Position numbers and translations under genes: made by a program. Under the pieces are notes generated by a model that was not told where the DNA came from, made no database searches, and was given only the letters and a program-made list of their open reading frames with translations. Below are positions 18,263-28,431 of a DNA stretch of 64,000 nucleotides, piece by piece (positions within the stretch are counted from its first letter, which is position 1; each line of letters opens with the position of its first letter). Where the stretch lies: positions 310,001 through 374,000 of the forward strand of contig NZ_CP039383.2 of assembly GCF_004803715.2 (NCBI RefSeq), read 5' to 3'. Source of the stretch: Luteimonas yindakuii. GTDB lineage: Bacteria; Pseudomonadota; Gammaproteobacteria; Xanthomonadales; Xanthomonadaceae.

Positions 18263-19581
18263 GCGCGCTGGCACGCAAGCTGGCCGGGCTGCGCCGGCAG
18301 GCGGGCTCGACGTCCATGGATCCCCGCCTTCACGGGGATGACGTTCAAGGGTCTGGCGCCCACGGCGCTGCGGGCCCCAATGCCGTCACTCCCGCGCAGG
18401 CGGGAGTCCATGGACGTGTGCACTGGGAGTCCCATTCGACAGAGGCACTGGGTCCCCGCCTGCGCGGGGATGACGGGCAGGGGATCACCATTCGTACGGG
18501 GTCCGACATGCATGCCGTCAGTCCCGCGCAGGCGGGAGACCATGGACGTGTGCACTGGGGCTCCGATTCGGAAGGGGCACTGGATGACCAGCCATCCGGC
18601 CGTTGGGAGCCCCGCCTTCGTGGGGATGACGGTCAAGGGTGGGGCGCCCACGGCGCTGTGGGCCCCGATGCCGTCACTCCCGCGCAGGCGGGAGTCCATG
18701 GACACCCGGACCCCGACAGCCGGCCGTGCATCGATCCGCGCCCACGCGGGTACGACGGGAGCCGGCATGGCGTGGGCAGCTTCGCGCCTGCAGGACCGGA
18801 ACGGATTGAAGCGGTACAGGACATGCCGACGATCCCCGCGCCCGCACGTCGCGCCGACCCCGCTGCGCAACTGCGGCGCCTGCTCAACCTGCGCCCGCAG
18901 GCACCGTTGCGCGCCGCACCCGCGGCGGACCGCATGCTGCCGGGCGAACAGATCGCGCCGGGGCTGTACTACACCGAAAGCTGGACCCCATGGCCGCGCG
19001 GCGACGATCTCGTGCTGCACGGCATCGGCCAGGGCGAGGTCGAACGCGGACGCGTGCTGGCCTTCGACACCGAGACCACCGGCCTGGCCGGCGGCACCGG
19101 CACCCGCGCCTTCATGATCGGCGCGGCCGACTGGCACGATGGTGGCCTGCGCCTGCGCCAGCTGCTGATCGCCACGCTCGCGGCCGAGACCAGCATGCTG
19201 CGGACGTTCGCCGGCTGGCTCGGCGAACACACGGTGCTGCTGTCCTACAACGGCAAGAGCTACGACCGCCCGCTGCTGACCACCCGCTACCGGCTGGCGC
19301 GACTGGCCGATCCACTGCCGGCCTGCGGCCATATCGACCTGCTGCACCCGATGCGCCGCCGCTACCGCACGGTGTGGCCGAACTGCCGCCTCGCCACCGC
19401 CGAGCGCGAACTGCTGGGCGTGGTGCGCGAGGACGATCTGCCGGGCTCGCAGGCACCCGCGGCCTGGCTGCAGTACCTGCGCGGCGGCAGCGCCGCTACC
19501 CTGCGCCGGGTCGGCGACCACAACGCACAGGACCTGAGGAGCCTGTGCGGGTTGCTCGACGCAGTGGCCGATCCGGCGTAG
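18259..19581 (+). CDS. YprB/MrfB-like RNase H-fold exonuclease with repeat-invaded N-terminus
   Basis: A 440-codon frame starting ATGA over the helicase stop. The first residues (MSALARKLAGLRRQAGS) match the usual N-terminus of this family. The conserved body resumes near residue 195 (PAAQLRRLLNLRP). Catalytic-type motifs are AFDTETTGLAGG (Asp270, Glu272), LLSYNGKSYDRPLL and DHNAQDL. Between about codons 18 and 170 the frame runs through a cluster of palindromic repeats and encodes low-complexity peptide, so the original linker has been expanded by roughly 150 residues without a stop. Alternatively translation now starts at the in-frame ATG at 18823. It should act with the helicase in DNA repair. 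Confidence 0.85.
   Translation: MSALARKLAGLRRQAGSTSMDPRLHGDDVQGSGAHGAAGPNAVTPAQAGVHGRVHWESHSTEALGPRLRGDDGQGITIRTGSDMHAVSPAQAGDHGRVHWGSDSEGALDDQPSGRWEPRLRGDDGQGWGAHGAVGPDAVTPAQAGVHGHPDPDSRPCIDPRPRGYDGSRHGVGSFAPAGPERIEAVQDMPTIPAPARRADPAAQLRRLLNLRPQAPLRAAPAADRMLPGEQIAPGLYYTESWTPWPRGDDLVLHGIGQGEVERGRVLAFDTETTGLAGGTGTRAFMIGAADWHDGGLRLRQLLIATLAAETSMLRTFAGWLGEHTVLLSYNGKSYDRPLLTTRYRLARLADPLPACGHIDLLHPMRRRYRTVWPNCRLATAERELLGVVREDDLPGSQAPAAWLQYLRGGSAATLRRVGDHNAQDLRSLCGLLDAVADPA
18313..18760. repeat. cluster of seven CCCGC-type palindromic repeats inside yprB
   Basis: Alternating units of two forms. One form is TCCCCGCCTTCACGGGGATGACG-like, near 18313, 18451, 18607 and, degenerate, 18731. The other is GTCACTCCCGC/GCGGGAGTCCATGG-like, at 18385, 18517 and 18673. 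On a larger scale, about 75 bases at 18340-18416 recur at 18629-18706, and GTGTGCACTGGG is also duplicated. Spacing is irregular and units are self-complementary, unlike CRISPR. The cluster preserves the reading frame of the exonuclease gene. Confidence 0.85.
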
Positions 19582-19651
19582 CGGGCCTTCACGCGGTACT
19601 GGCGGTGGGCCGGCGAGCGTGCCGCCACGGCTCCCGCACGAGGTCATTCCG

Positions 19652-20311
19652 ATGGATGCAGCAGCGGCATCGTTCTGGCGACGCAACGGCCTGTCACTGG
19701 TCCTCGCGTGCATGTTCATCACTGCGCTGTGCGGGCAGTTCGTCGTCGGGCATCGGGTTTCGGAGGCCGAACACGCGCGCGAGGGCCGGCCACCGGAGTC
19801 GCTGGTGGAATACGCCAGCAGCGGCCATTTCATCTCCGCGACCTTCGAGAACTGGGAAAGCGAATTCCTGCAGATGGGCATGTACGTGCTGCTGACGGTA
19901 TGGCTGCGCCAGCGCGGATCGGCGGAGTCGCGGCCGCTCGATCCCGCGCAGGAAGAAGAGCGGATCGACGCGGGCCCGACGCCGCGACCGGTGCTGGCGG
20001 GCGGCGCCTGGAAAGCGCTGTACGCGAACTCGTTGTCACTGGCGTTCCTGGCCCTGTTCCTGGCCTCGTTCGTGCTGCACCTCTACGGCAGCTGGCAGGA
20101 CGAACTCGCCGTCCGCGCGGCCGCGGGACAACCGCCCATCGAGGTCTGGCAGCACCTGGCCGGGGCGGAATTCTGGTTCGAGTCGCTGCAGAACTGGCAG
20201 AGCGAGTTCCTCGCGGTGCTGGCGATCGTAGTGCTGTCGATCTTCCTGCGCCAGGACAAGTCCCCGGAATCCAAGCCGCTGCGTGCGCCGCACCGGCAGA
20301 CCGGCACGTAA
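19652..20311 (+). CDS. DUF6766-type membrane protein with internal duplication
   Basis: A 219-residue membrane protein with two similar halves. Each ends in a motif of the form F-E-(N/S)-x-x-x-W-(E/Q)-S-E-F-L followed by a hydrophobic segment and (W/F)LRQ. In the first half this is FENWESEFLQMGMYVLLTVWLRQ in outline, and in the second LQNWQSEFLAVLAIVVLSIFLRQ. I associate this with the DUF6766 family of unknown function. The start is the ATG with GAGG 8 bases upstream. It sits alone between the exonuclease and the EAL gene. Confidence 0.82.
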   Translation: MDAAAASFWRRNGLSLVLACMFITALCGQFVVGHRVSEAEHAREGRPPESLVEYASSGHFISATFENWESEFLQMGMYVLLTVWLRQRGSAESRPLDPAQEEERIDAGPTPRPVLAGGAWKALYANSLSLAFLALFLASFVLHLYGSWQDELAVRAAAGQPPIEVWQHLAGAEFWFESLQNWQSEFLAVLAIVVLSIFLRQDKSPESKPLRAPHRQTGT

Positions 20312-20384
20312 ACGCGTGTGCGCGAGGCGGTTCATTGCCGCCGGTCGCGGCCGATAGCGTGGGATCGCCGTCCTCCGGAACCTC

Positions 20385-21131
20385 ATGTCCAGCACCACAT
20401 CCTGCGACGCCTGCGGCGAAGGCCGCGCGCTGCCGATGCCGATCGCGATGGCTTTCCAGCCCATCGTCGACCTCGCCAGCGGCGAGGTGCATGCCTACGA
20501 GGCGCTGGTGCGCGGCGCCGATGGTGCGTCGGCGTTCACCGTGCTGGCGGCGATTCCCGACGACCGCCTGTATGCCTTCGACCAGGCCTGCCGGGTCACG
20601 GCGATCGAGACCGCCGCCGCGCTGGGCATGCGGCAGACGCTGTCGATCAACTTCCTGCCCAACGCGGTGTACCAGCCGGAGAACTGCATCCGCCGCACGC
20701 TTGCCGCCGCGCGCCGTGCCGACTGGCCGCTGGAACGCATCCTGTTCGAGGTCGCCGAACGCGAGCACGTGGCGCGCCCGCAGCACCTGCTCGACATCCT
20801 CGGCGCCTACCGCTCGATGGGCTTCCGCACCGCGATCGACGACTTCGGTGCCGGCTATGCCGGGCTGAACCTGCTGGCGGCGTTCCAGCCCGACCTGGTC
20901 AAGCTCGACATGGCACTGGTGCGCGGCATCGATGGCGACCGCGCGCGGCGGATCATCGTCGACCATGCGACGCGCATGTGCGTGGCGCTCGGCGTGGCGG
21001 TCGTGGCCGAAGGCGTGGAAACGCGCGACGAAGCGGCGGCACTGCGCGACCTCGGCATCGACCTGCAGCAGGGTTACCTGTACGCCCGCCCGCAACTCGG
21101 CGCACTGCCGGAGCCGGTGTTCGCGGCCTGA
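20385..21131 (+). CDS. EAL-domain c-di-GMP phosphodiesterase
   Basis: A 248-residue stand-alone EAL protein. Catalytic landmarks are present: EAL at 39-41, NFLPN for the Asn, a FEVAERE segment for the Glu, IDDFGAGYAGL for the Asp pair, LVKLD for the Lys, and VVAEGVET with QGYLYARP at the C-terminus. It should hydrolyse c-di-GMP to pGpG. The N-terminal tail has CDAC, a CxxC that could bind metal or react to redox state, but no separate sensor domain. Together with the GGDEF protein at 10.5 kb, this gives opposing c-di-GMP enzymes in the same region. Confidence 0.92.
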   Translation: MSSTTSCDACGEGRALPMPIAMAFQPIVDLASGEVHAYEALVRGADGASAFTVLAAIPDDRLYAFDQACRVTAIETAAALGMRQTLSINFLPNAVYQPENCIRRTLAAARRADWPLERILFEVAEREHVARPQHLLDILGAYRSMGFRTAIDDFGAGYAGLNLLAAFQPDLVKLDMALVRGIDGDRARRIIVDHATRMCVALGVAVVAEGVETRDEAAALRDLGIDLQQGYLYARPQLGALPEPVFAA

Positions 21132-21258
21132 CAGGCCCGGGTACAGTCCACTGCGGGTAACGGCGCCGGAGCGCCGCGATGACGAATGCGCGGTGGTTAT
21201 CGAAACGTAACGGCCGGTGCGTGCATCATGCGCGGCTTCCCCGTTCCGGATCGAGCCC

Positions 21259-22788
21259 GTGCAGCGACGCGATTTCCTGCTGGCGACCGCCATTGCCGCC
21301 GTGCTTGCCGGGCGTGGTGGCGGCGCACTGGCCGCGCCCGCCACGGCCGGCCCCGCGCAGCCGTTCGACGATGCCACGGTGCCCGCACTGGCACGCGCCA
21401 CGGCCGCCGCACCGTACCAGCCACCCGCGCAGGACCTGCCGGCGTCGCTGGAGGCACTGGGCTACGACGCCTATCGCGACCTGCGCTATCGCGGCGACCA
21501 GGCGTTGTGGGCCGGGCGTGGGCTGCCGTCCACCGCGCAGTTCTTCCATCGCGGTTTCCTGTTCCCGCAGCGGGTGGAGATGTACGAGGTCGCCGACGGC
21601 CAGGCCACCGCGATCGCGTTCTCGCCCGACCTGTTCGACTACGGCCGCCAGGCGCCGGTGGCTGCCGATGCCGGGTTCGGCTTCGCCGGCTTCCGCCTGC
21701 ATGTCGCCGGCGGTGGCCGCGCCGATGGCGACGAACTGTGCGCGTTCCTCGGTGCGAGCTATTTCCGTGCGGTGGCGCAGGGGCTGGCGTACGGGCTGTC
21801 CGCACGCGGCCTCGCGCTGGGCACCGGCGATCCGGGCCCGGAGGAATTCCCGCTGTTCCGCGCGTTCTGGCTGGAGCGGCCACGGGCCGGCAGTGCATCG
21901 ACGGTGGTCCACGCCCTGCTGGACAGCCCGAGCGTCGCCGGCGCCTACCGCTTGGTGATCACCGCGGACGGTCCGCGTACACGCATCGAGGTCGAAGCAC
22001 GGCTGTATCCGCGGGTGCAGTTGCGCGCGGTCGGCATCGCTCCGCTGACCAGCATGTTCGCCTTCGATGCCAGCGACCGCGTGGGCGTGGACGATTACCG
22101 CCCCGCTGTGCACGACTCCGATGGCCTGGCCCTGTGGACCGGCAGCGGTGAACAGGTCTGGCGCGCGCTGGCCAATCCCGCGGCGCTGCAGGTCAGCGGC
22201 CTGCAGGACCGCGATCCGCGCGGCTTCGGGCTGATGCAGCGCAAGCGCGACTTCGAGGATTTCCTCGACACCGAGGCCGATTACGAGCGTCGCCCCAGCC
22301 TTTGGGTGGAGCCGCGCGACCCGTGGGGCGAGGGCGAGGTGCACCTGGTCGAAATCCCCACCGCCGACGAGTTCCACGACAACATCGTCGCCGCCTGGCG
22401 GCCGGCGCAGCCGCTGGCCGCGGGGCAGGAATCGCGCTGGCGCTACGTGTTGCACTGGGAGGCGATGCACAGCTGGGATCCCACGCTGGCACTGGTGACG
22501 GCCACCCGTGCAGGCGCCGCGTTCGAGGACGGCGTGCGCCTGTTCGTGCTCGACTGGCACGGTGGCGCACTCGACGCATTGGCCGATGGGGTGACGCCGC
22601 TGCTCGAGCTGTCGGCCAGTGCCGGCGAAGTGCGCAACGCCGTGGTCCAGCGCAATCCGGAGGATGGCCAGTGGCGCACCAGTTTCGAGCTCGTGCCCGG
22701 TGCGGCCACCGCCGTGGAGTTGCGTGCACGCTTGCATACCGGGGGCCGCGCGCTGGGCGAAACCTGGCTCTACCGGTGGACGTCGTGA
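21259..22788 (+). CDS. opgD: periplasmic glucan biosynthesis protein OpgD
   Basis: A 509-residue periplasmic protein of the OpgG/OpgD family, which shapes the linear or branched beta-glucan backbone of osmoregulated periplasmic glucans. It starts at GTG with a twin-arginine signal ([17 protein letters not shown]). A Tat signal is characteristic of OpgD rather than OpgG. The conserved body includes [37 protein letters not shown] and the C-terminal Ig-like part ending GETWLYRW. opgH follows after 46 bases. The upstream frame extension (21217) adds a non-signal-like tail and is less likely. Confidence 0.92.
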   Translation: MQRRDFLLATAIAAVLAGRGGGALAAPATAGPAQPFDDATVPALARATAAAPYQPPAQDLPASLEALGYDAYRDLRYRGDQALWAGRGLPSTAQFFHRGFLFPQRVEMYEVADGQATAIAFSPDLFDYGRQAPVAADAGFGFAGFRLHVAGGGRADGDELCAFLGASYFRAVAQGLAYGLSARGLALGTGDPGPEEFPLFRAFWLERPRAGSASTVVHALLDSPSVAGAYRLVITADGPRTRIEVEARLYPRVQLRAVGIAPLTSMFAFDASDRVGVDDYRPAVHDSDGLALWTGSGEQVWRALANPAALQVSGLQDRDPRGFGLMQRKRDFEDFLDTEADYERRPSLWVEPRDPWGEGEVHLVEIPTADEFHDNIVAAWRPAQPLAAGQESRWRYVLHWEAMHSWDPTLALVTATRAGAAFEDGVRLFVLDWHGGALDALADGVTPLLELSASAGEVRNAVVQRNPEDGQWRTSFELVPGAATAVELRARLHTGGRALGETWLYRWTS

Positions 22789-22834
22789 TGTCTCCACATA
22801 CCGCGTCTCTTCCGTTGCACGGGTCGCCTCGCGC

Positions 22835-24745
22835 ATGACCTCCGCCGATCCGGCGGGGGCCGCCGCCGTGCACGCACTGCCGCCCGACGCACCGATGCCC
22901 ATGCCGGTGCAATCGCTGCGCACCGGTACCCGCCCGGTCGGGCGCCTGCCGACCACGCCACGCGGCATGGCAGGCCGCCGTGCCGCGGTCATCGGCGGTG
23001 CCGCGCTGCTCACGCTGGTGGCCGCGTACCAGATCTGGTGGCTGCTGCGCGGCGGCGGCATCAGCGTGGCCGAGGGCCTGCTGATCGCGATCTTCATCGC
23101 GCTGTTCGCCTGGATCGTGCAGTCCTTCGTCGGCACGTTCGCCGGCTTCCTGGTGATGCTGCAGCGGCGCCCGGCGCGCCTGGGCCTCGACCCTCGCGCG
23201 CCGTTGCCCACGCCGCGCGAGCGCACCGCGCTGCTGATGCCGACCTACAACGAGGACCCGGCACGGCTGATGTCCGGGCTGCAGGCGACCTGCGAATCGC
23301 TGATCGCGACCGGCCATGCGCGGATGTTCGACGTGTTCGTGCTCAGCGATACCCGTCGGCCGGAGGTGCAGCACGCCGAGGAGATCGAGTTCGAGGCACT
23401 GCGCGAGCGTCTGGGTGACGGCATCCGCCTGTGGTACCGGCTGCGCGAGGACAACAGCGAACGCAAGGCCGGCAACATCGCCGACTGGGTGCGCCGCTGG
23501 GGCGCGGCATGGCCGAAGTTCCTGATCCTCGACGCCGACAGCCTGATGACCGGCGAGACGCTGGTGCGCCTGGCGGACGCGGTCGAACGCCACGACGATG
23601 TCGCGCTGGTGCAGACGCTGCCGGTCATCGTCAACGGACGCACCCTGTTCGCGCGCATGCAGCAGTTCTCCGGGCGCGTGTACGGGCCGGTGATCGCCTA
23701 CGGCGTGGCCTGGTGGCATGGCGCGGAGAGCAACTACTGGGGCCACAACGCGATGATCCGCACGCGCGCGTTCGCGGAGAACTGCGGGCTGCCCGAGCTC
23801 GACGGCCCGACCCCGTTCGCCGGCCACGTGCTCAGCCACGACTTCGTGGAGGCGGCGATGATGCGCCGTGGTGGCTGGGCGCTGCACATGGTGCCGGGGC
23901 TCGGCGGCAGCTACGAGGAAGGCCCGCCCACGCTCACCGACATGCTTGTGCGCGACCGCCGCTGGTGCCAGGGCAACCTGCAGCACGGCGGCGTGCTGCC
24001 CACCAGGGGCCTGCACTGGGTCAGCCGCTGGCACATGCTGATCGGCATCGGCCATTACCTCACCGCCCCGCTGTGGGCGATGCTGATGCTGGTGGGGCTG
24101 TCCCTGCCGCTGCTGGCGCTGGCGCCCGGCGAGGCGTATTCCCCGGCGCGCTACTGGATGGAGCAGGACGCCAACCGCTTCCTGTGGGTGTTCGCGCTGA
24201 CCATGTCGATGCTACTGGCGCCCAAGCTGTTCGGGTACCTCGCGACCGTGGTCGACCGCGACATGCGCCGCGGCAGCGGCGGTGCCGCGCGCGCGGCGAT
24301 GGGCGTGCTGCTGGAAACCGTGCTGGCCGCGCTGATGGCGCCGGTGACGATGTACGTGCAATGCCGCGGCGTGGCTGAGGTGCTGGCGGGCAAGGACTCC
24401 GGCTGGGACTCGCAGCAGCGCGACGATGGCAGCCAGCCACTGTCGGCGCTGGTGCGCAGCTATGGCGGCGCCACGGTGCTGGGGCTGGTCGCGCTGGTGA
24501 TGGCACTGGGCGTGTCGCCGGGGCTGGCAGCGTGGATGTCGCCGGTGATCGCCGGCCTGCTGTTCTCGATCCCGATCGTGAGGATCACCTCGTCGCGCGC
24601 GGCCGGGCAGTGGCTGCAGCGCCGCCGCGTCTTCGCCACCCCCGAGGAACTGTCGCCGCCGACGGTGCTGGTGCGCGCCAGCGAACTGCGCGCCGAACCG
24701 CATCCGTCGGATGCGCGCCGGCGCAAGCGGGTGCGCCGCGGGTAG
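22835..24745 (+). CDS. opgH: glucans biosynthesis glucosyltransferase OpgH
   Basis: About 636 residues, an inner-membrane family 2 glycosyltransferase that polymerises UDP-glucose into the periplasmic glucan backbone. There are two hydrophobic segments at about 50-110. The cytosolic GT2 domain has [16 protein letters not shown], the DxD in LILDADSLM and the acceptor-site segment [11 protein letters not shown]-terminal block of membrane helices and a basic tail follow. Length is somewhat short of E. coli OpgH (847 aa), mainly at the N-terminus, but typical of xanthomonads. It is in an operon with opgD. The start codon is weakly supported by ribosome-binding sequence. Confidence 0.92.
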   Translation: MTSADPAGAAAVHALPPDAPMPMPVQSLRTGTRPVGRLPTTPRGMAGRRAAVIGGAALLTLVAAYQIWWLLRGGGISVAEGLLIAIFIALFAWIVQSFVGTFAGFLVMLQRRPARLGLDPRAPLPTPRERTALLMPTYNEDPARLMSGLQATCESLIATGHARMFDVFVLSDTRRPEVQHAEEIEFEALRERLGDGIRLWYRLREDNSERKAGNIADWVRRWGAAWPKFLILDADSLMTGETLVRLADAVERHDDVALVQTLPVIVNGRTLFARMQQFSGRVYGPVIAYGVAWWHGAESNYWGHNAMIRTRAFAENCGLPELDGPTPFAGHVLSHDFVEAAMMRRGGWALHMVPGLGGSYEEGPPTLTDMLVRDRRWCQGNLQHGGVLPTRGLHWVSRWHMLIGIGHYLTAPLWAMLMLVGLSLPLLALAPGEAYSPARYWMEQDANRFLWVFALTMSMLLAPKLFGYLATVVDRDMRRGSGGAARAAMGVLLETVLAALMAPVTMYVQCRGVAEVLAGKDSGWDSQQRDDGSQPLSALVRSYGGATVLGLVALVMALGVSPGLAAWMSPVIAGLLFSIPIVRITSSRAAGQWLQRRRVFATPEELSPPTVLVRASELRAEPHPSDARRRKRVRRG

Positions 24746-24775
24746 AGGGTCTGCCTGGTCCCGGCGAACCGGACG

Positions 24776-24799
24776 CCTCTCCCGCGTGCGGAAGAGGGG
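24776..24799. repeat. degenerate REP-like palindrome
   Basis: CCTCTCCCGC-GT-GCGGAAGAGGGG is an imperfect copy of the 12-bp-stem element seen elsewhere, lying between opgH and the carboxylesterase gene. Confidence 0.6.
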
Positions 24800-24926
24800 C
24801 CCGGCACGACATCACCCGCACGCCGCGATCCGCGCCCATCCGCGGCAAAGCACGCCCTTCCGCAGCGCCCGTGCCGCACACCGGCCGAATGATTACCCTT
24901 GCCCTTGGCCTTTCCCCGGACCCGAC

Positions 24927-25592
24927 ATGCCCCTGGATGCACTCGAACGCGAAACCGCCCCCGATCCGCAGTGGTCGATCATCTGGCTGCATGGCCTTGG
25001 CGCCGACGGCCACGATTTCATGCCGATCGTGCCGGAGCTGGTGCGTCGCGACTGGCCGGCGTTGCGCTTCGTGTTCCCGCATGCACCGGTGCGCCCGGTG
25101 ACGATCAACAACGGCATGCCGATGCGCGCCTGGTACGACATCCGCGAAACCGACCTGGCCAACCGCGCCGACGAATCGGGCGTGCTTGCCTCGGTGGCGG
25201 AAGTGGACACGCTGATCGATCGCGAACACGAACGCGGCATTCCCGCTTCGCGCATCGTACTCGCCGGCTTCTCGCAGGGCGGTGCGGTGACGCTCGCGGC
25301 CGGCCTGCGCCGGCGCGAACCGCTGGCCGGGCTGGTCGGCCTGTCGACCTACATGCCAGCCCCGAACGGCGCACAAGCCGCGCTGGTGGACGGCGCGACG
25401 CGCCAGCCGGTGTTCATGGCCCACGGCACCCAGGACCCGGTGGTGCCGCTGCAGGGCGGGCTGCAGAGCGCGCAGCTGCTGCGCGGGCTGGGCTTCGATG
25501 TCGACTGGCGCACCTACCCGATGCCGCATTCGGTCAGCATGGAAGAGATCGTCGACCTCGGCGACTGGCTGACCGCCCGTTTCACCGGCTGA
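24927..25592 (+). CDS. alpha/beta-hydrolase carboxylesterase (acyl-protein thioesterase-like)
   Basis: A 221-residue cytoplasmic esterase of the phospholipase/carboxylesterase family (Pseudomonas EstB-like). The oxyanion region is IIWLHGLGADGHDF at about 18-31. The nucleophile is Ser116 in AGFSQGGAV, the catalytic Asp lies in HGTQDPVVP, and the His in YPMPHSV. No signal peptide. The start is the ATG after a GGA site. The gene precedes algZ by 27 bases and could be cotranscribed with it. Confidence 0.92.
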   Translation: MPLDALERETAPDPQWSIIWLHGLGADGHDFMPIVPELVRRDWPALRFVFPHAPVRPVTINNGMPMRAWYDIRETDLANRADESGVLASVAEVDTLIDREHERGIPASRIVLAGFSQGGAVTLAAGLRRREPLAGLVGLSTYMPAPNGAQAALVDGATRQPVFMAHGTQDPVVPLQGGLQSAQLLRGLGFDVDWRTYPMPHSVSMEEIVDLGDWLTARFTG

Positions 25593-25619
25593 CGCAGCGG
25601 CACGCAGGAAGCACGCCGC

Positions 25620-26669
25620 ATGAGCGATCCCGTCCGCGAACCCTGGCTGCCCGACCTGTGCCGGCTGCGTCGGCTGGGCGCGCTGCTGGGCCTCGCCCAG
25701 CTGGTGGTCGTGGTGGTGACGCTGGTGCCGGATGGCCGGCGCGAATGGGACCTGGCGCAGTTCCTCAGCGTCAGCGGGTATGCGTTGTGGCTGGCGCTGG
25801 CGGTGGGCGTGCTGCTGTGCGTGTCGCGCCGCGCGCTGTCGCGGCTGCCGCCGCGCACCGGTGCGCTGGCGGCAGTGGCGCTGGCGGCGGGCGTGGCGTG
25901 GCTGGCGGCGGCGGTCGTGCACGCGCTGTATGCCAGCGTCGGCGCCATCGGCGAGTGGCCCCGGTTCTGGCGCTTCACCACCGGCTCGGCCGCGGTCACC
26001 GCGCTGATCGCCGCGCTGGCCCTGCGCTACTTCTATGTCATCGATGGCTGGCAGGCGCAGGTGCAGGCCAACGCGCGGGCCGAGGCCGATGCGCTGCAGG
26101 CACGCATCCGCCCGCATTTCCTCTTCAACAGCATGAACATGATCGCCAGCCTGCTGCAGCGCGATCCGCAGGTGGCCGAGCGCGCGGTGCTCGACCTGTC
26201 CGACCTGTTCCGCGCCGCGCTGGTCGCCGGTGATGGCCAGGCCACGCTGGCGGAGGAAGTGGAACTTTCCGAGCGCTACCTCGCCATCGAGCAGTTGCGC
26301 CTGGGCGAACGCCTGCAGGTGGCCTGGACGCGCACCGAGCCGCTGCCGTGGACGCTGCCGATGCCGCGACTGGTGCTGCAGCCACTGCTGGAGAACGCGG
26401 TGCTGCATGGCATCTCGCGGCTGCCCGCGGGCGGCACCGTCGCGATCGTGCTGCGCGTGGATGGCGACCGCCTGCATGTCAGCGTGCGCAACCCGTCGCT
26501 GCCGCCGCAGCAGCAGCTCACCCGTGGCGCGGGGCACGCGCAGCGCAGCATCGGCCACCGGCTGGCCTGGGCCTTCGGCAAGCGCGCGCGGATGACCTCC
26601 GGCTGGGCGGAGGGCTACTATGTCTGCACGCTGGATCTGCCGCTGGGGAACGAAGGGACGCGGACGTGA
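25620..26669 (+). CDS. algZ: sensor histidine kinase AlgZ/FimS-like (LytS family)
   Basis: A 349-residue membrane kinase. Four hydrophobic segments occupy about residues 15-145. A His_kinase domain follows with the phospho-accepting His166 in RPHFLFNSMN, then an ATPase domain with N box LLENAVLHG. As usual for the AlgZ/LytS type, the classic H-box is lacking. It is followed by its response regulator with overlapping stop/start and then hemC, the Pseudomonas order fimS-algR-hemC. In relatives this system controls type IV pili, biofilm and virulence functions; its targets here are unknown. Confidence 0.92.
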   Translation: MSDPVREPWLPDLCRLRRLGALLGLAQLVVVVVTLVPDGRREWDLAQFLSVSGYALWLALAVGVLLCVSRRALSRLPPRTGALAAVALAAGVAWLAAAVVHALYASVGAIGEWPRFWRFTTGSAAVTALIAALALRYFYVIDGWQAQVQANARAEADALQARIRPHFLFNSMNMIASLLQRDPQVAERAVLDLSDLFRAALVAGDGQATLAEEVELSERYLAIEQLRLGERLQVAWTRTEPLPWTLPMPRLVLQPLLENAVLHGISRLPAGGTVAIVLRVDGDRLHVSVRNPSLPPQQQLTRGAGHAQRSIGHRLAWAFGKRARMTSGWAEGYYVCTLDLPLGNEGTRT

Positions 26670-27400
26670 TCATGAGAGTGGTGATTGCCGACGACGAACC
26701 GCTGGCACGCGAGCGCCTGCGCGCGCTGCTGGCGCCGGATACGGGCGTCGAAGTGGTGGCCGAGGTCGGCGACGGACAGGCCGCGCTGGAAGCCTGCGCC
26801 GCCCACGACGCCGATCTGGTGCTGCTCGACATCGCCATGCCCGGCATCGACGGCCTCGAGGTCGCGCGCCATCTGGCCGCCTTCGATCCACGCCCGGCGG
26901 TGGTGTTCTGCACCGCCTACGACGCGCACGCGCTGTCGGCGTTCGACGCCGCCGCGGTCGACTACCTGGTCAAGCCGGTGCGCCCGGAGCGGCTGCACGC
27001 CGCGCTCGAGCGTGCGCGCACCTTCACCCTCGGCCGCGGCCAGTCCACCGGCGACGGCGGCGCCCGCGCTCGCACCCACCTGTGCGCGCGCCTGCGCGGC
27101 AGCCTGCGGCTGATCCCGATCGAGGACATCCATTACCTGCAGGCGGACGAGAAGTACGTGGTGGTCCACCATGCGCGCGGCGAGGACCTGATCGAGGAAT
27201 CCCTGAAGTCGCTGGAACTGGAATTCGGCGAACGCTTCATGCGCATCCACCGCAACTGCCTGGTCTCGCGGCACGAACTGGTCGAACTGCGCCGTGGCCA
27301 CGACGGCCAGGTGCACGCGGTGCTGCGGCACGTGCCGCAGCCGCTGGAAGTCAGCCGCCGCTGCGTGTCGCAGGTCAAGGACGCGATCCGCGCGCTCTAG
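26666..27400 (+). CDS. algR: LytTR response regulator AlgR-like
   Basis: About 244 residues. A receiver domain with Asp8-Asp9-type acidic pocket (VIADDEP) and phospho-acceptor Asp55 in LVLLDIAMPG is followed by a LytTR DNA-binding domain (RGSLRLIPIEDIHYLQADEKYV, then FMRIHRNCLVSR). The GTG at 26666 overlaps the kinase stop and has GAAGGGA 7 bases upstream. An ATG two codons later (26672) is also possible. It is coupled with algZ. Confidence 0.92.
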   Translation: MIMRVVIADDEPLARERLRALLAPDTGVEVVAEVGDGQAALEACAAHDADLVLLDIAMPGIDGLEVARHLAAFDPRPAVVFCTAYDAHALSAFDAAAVDYLVKPVRPERLHAALERARTFTLGRGQSTGDGGARARTHLCARLRGSLRLIPIEDIHYLQADEKYVVVHHARGEDLIEESLKSLELEFGERFMRIHRNCLVSRHELVELRRGHDGQVHAVLRHVPQPLEVSRRCVSQVKDAIRAL

Positions 27401-27510
27401 CTGTCGGCACGGCGCGGGCAGTGCCGTCGCGCCCAGTGCGCGAAACCCGTTCCTGACTGCCGGATGCCCGCCCGGCGGCGCTTCCCGGCCACCCTGCGAT
27501 AATGCGCGGC

Positions 27511-28431
27511 ATGAAGAACACCCTGCGTATCGCCACCCGGAAGAGCCCGCTTGCCCTGTGGCAGAGCGAACACGTCGCTGCATGCCTGCGCGCGCTGCAT
27601 TCCGGGCTCGACGTGGTGCTGGTGCCGATGTCCACCCGGGGCGACGAGGTGCTGGACCGTTCGCTGGCGGCGATCGGCGGCAAGGGCCTGTTCCTGAAGG
27701 AACTCGAGCTGGCCATGCAGCGTGGCGACGCCGATTGCGCGGTGCATTCGCTGAAGGACGTGCCGATGGAACTCGAGCCCGGCTTCGCGCTGCCGGCGGT
27801 GCTTGCGCGCGCCGACCACGCCGACGCCTTCGTCAGCAACCGCTTCGACGGCATCGCCGACCTGCCGCGGGGCGCCTGCGTCGGCACGTCGTCGCTGCGG
27901 CGGCAGGCGCAACTGCGCGCGCTGCGGCCCGACCTCGTGCTGCGTGACCTGCGGGGCAACGTCAACACCCGGCTGGGGCGGCTGGATGCCGGCGAGTACG
28001 ACGCCATCGTGCTCGCCTGCGCCGGGCTGCAGCGACTCGGGCTGGAGTCGCGCATCCGCTCGCGCCTGGACGCGCCGGACTGGCTGCCGGCGCCGTCGCA
28101 GGGCGCGATCGCGGTGGAGAGCCTGGCGGGCGATGCACGCATCAACGCGCTGCTCGCTCCGTTGGAACACGCCCCGACGCGCATCTGCATCGAGGCCGAG
28201 CGGGCGATGAACCGCGCGCTGCATGGCAGCTGCCATGTGCCGGTGGCCGGGTTGGCGGTGCTCGCCGGCGATCGCGTGCTGCTGCGCGGGATGGTCGGTG
28301 ATGCCAGCGATGGCCGCAGCGTGCGCGCCGAGGCCGAAGGCGATGCGGCGGCGCCGCAGGCGGTGGGTGTAGCGGTCGCCCGCGCGCTGCTCGACGGCGG
28401 CGCCGGGGAGTTCCTGCCGGCGGCTACCTGA
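27511..28431 (+). CDS. hemC: hydroxymethylbilane synthase (porphobilinogen deaminase)
   Basis: A 306-residue enzyme that joins four porphobilinogen units into hydroxymethylbilane in haem and sirohaem synthesis. Signatures: [13 protein letters not shown] at the N-terminus, [20 protein letters not shown] and [13 protein letters not shown]. Cys241 in LHGSCHVPV carries the dipyrromethane cofactor. An ATG three codons upstream is possible. It follows algR as in pseudomonads, but no hemD follows. Instead a convergent gene overlaps its last 8 bases. Confidence 0.96.
   Translation: MKNTLRIATRKSPLALWQSEHVAACLRALHSGLDVVLVPMSTRGDEVLDRSLAAIGGKGLFLKELELAMQRGDADCAVHSLKDVPMELEPGFALPAVLARADHADAFVSNRFDGIADLPRGACVGTSSLRRQAQLRALRPDLVLRDLRGNVNTRLGRLDAGEYDAIVLACAGLQRLGLESRIRSRLDAPDWLPAPSQGAIAVESLAGDARINALLAPLEHAPTRICIEAERAMNRALHGSCHVPVAGLAVLAGDRVLLRGMVGDASDGRSVRAEAEGDAAAPQAVGVAVARALLDGGAGEFLPAAT

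Noticed and set aside
18313..18760. CRISPR array
   Set aside because: Units are palindromic, of two kinds, with irregular spacing and near-identical intervening sequence; there are no cas genes.
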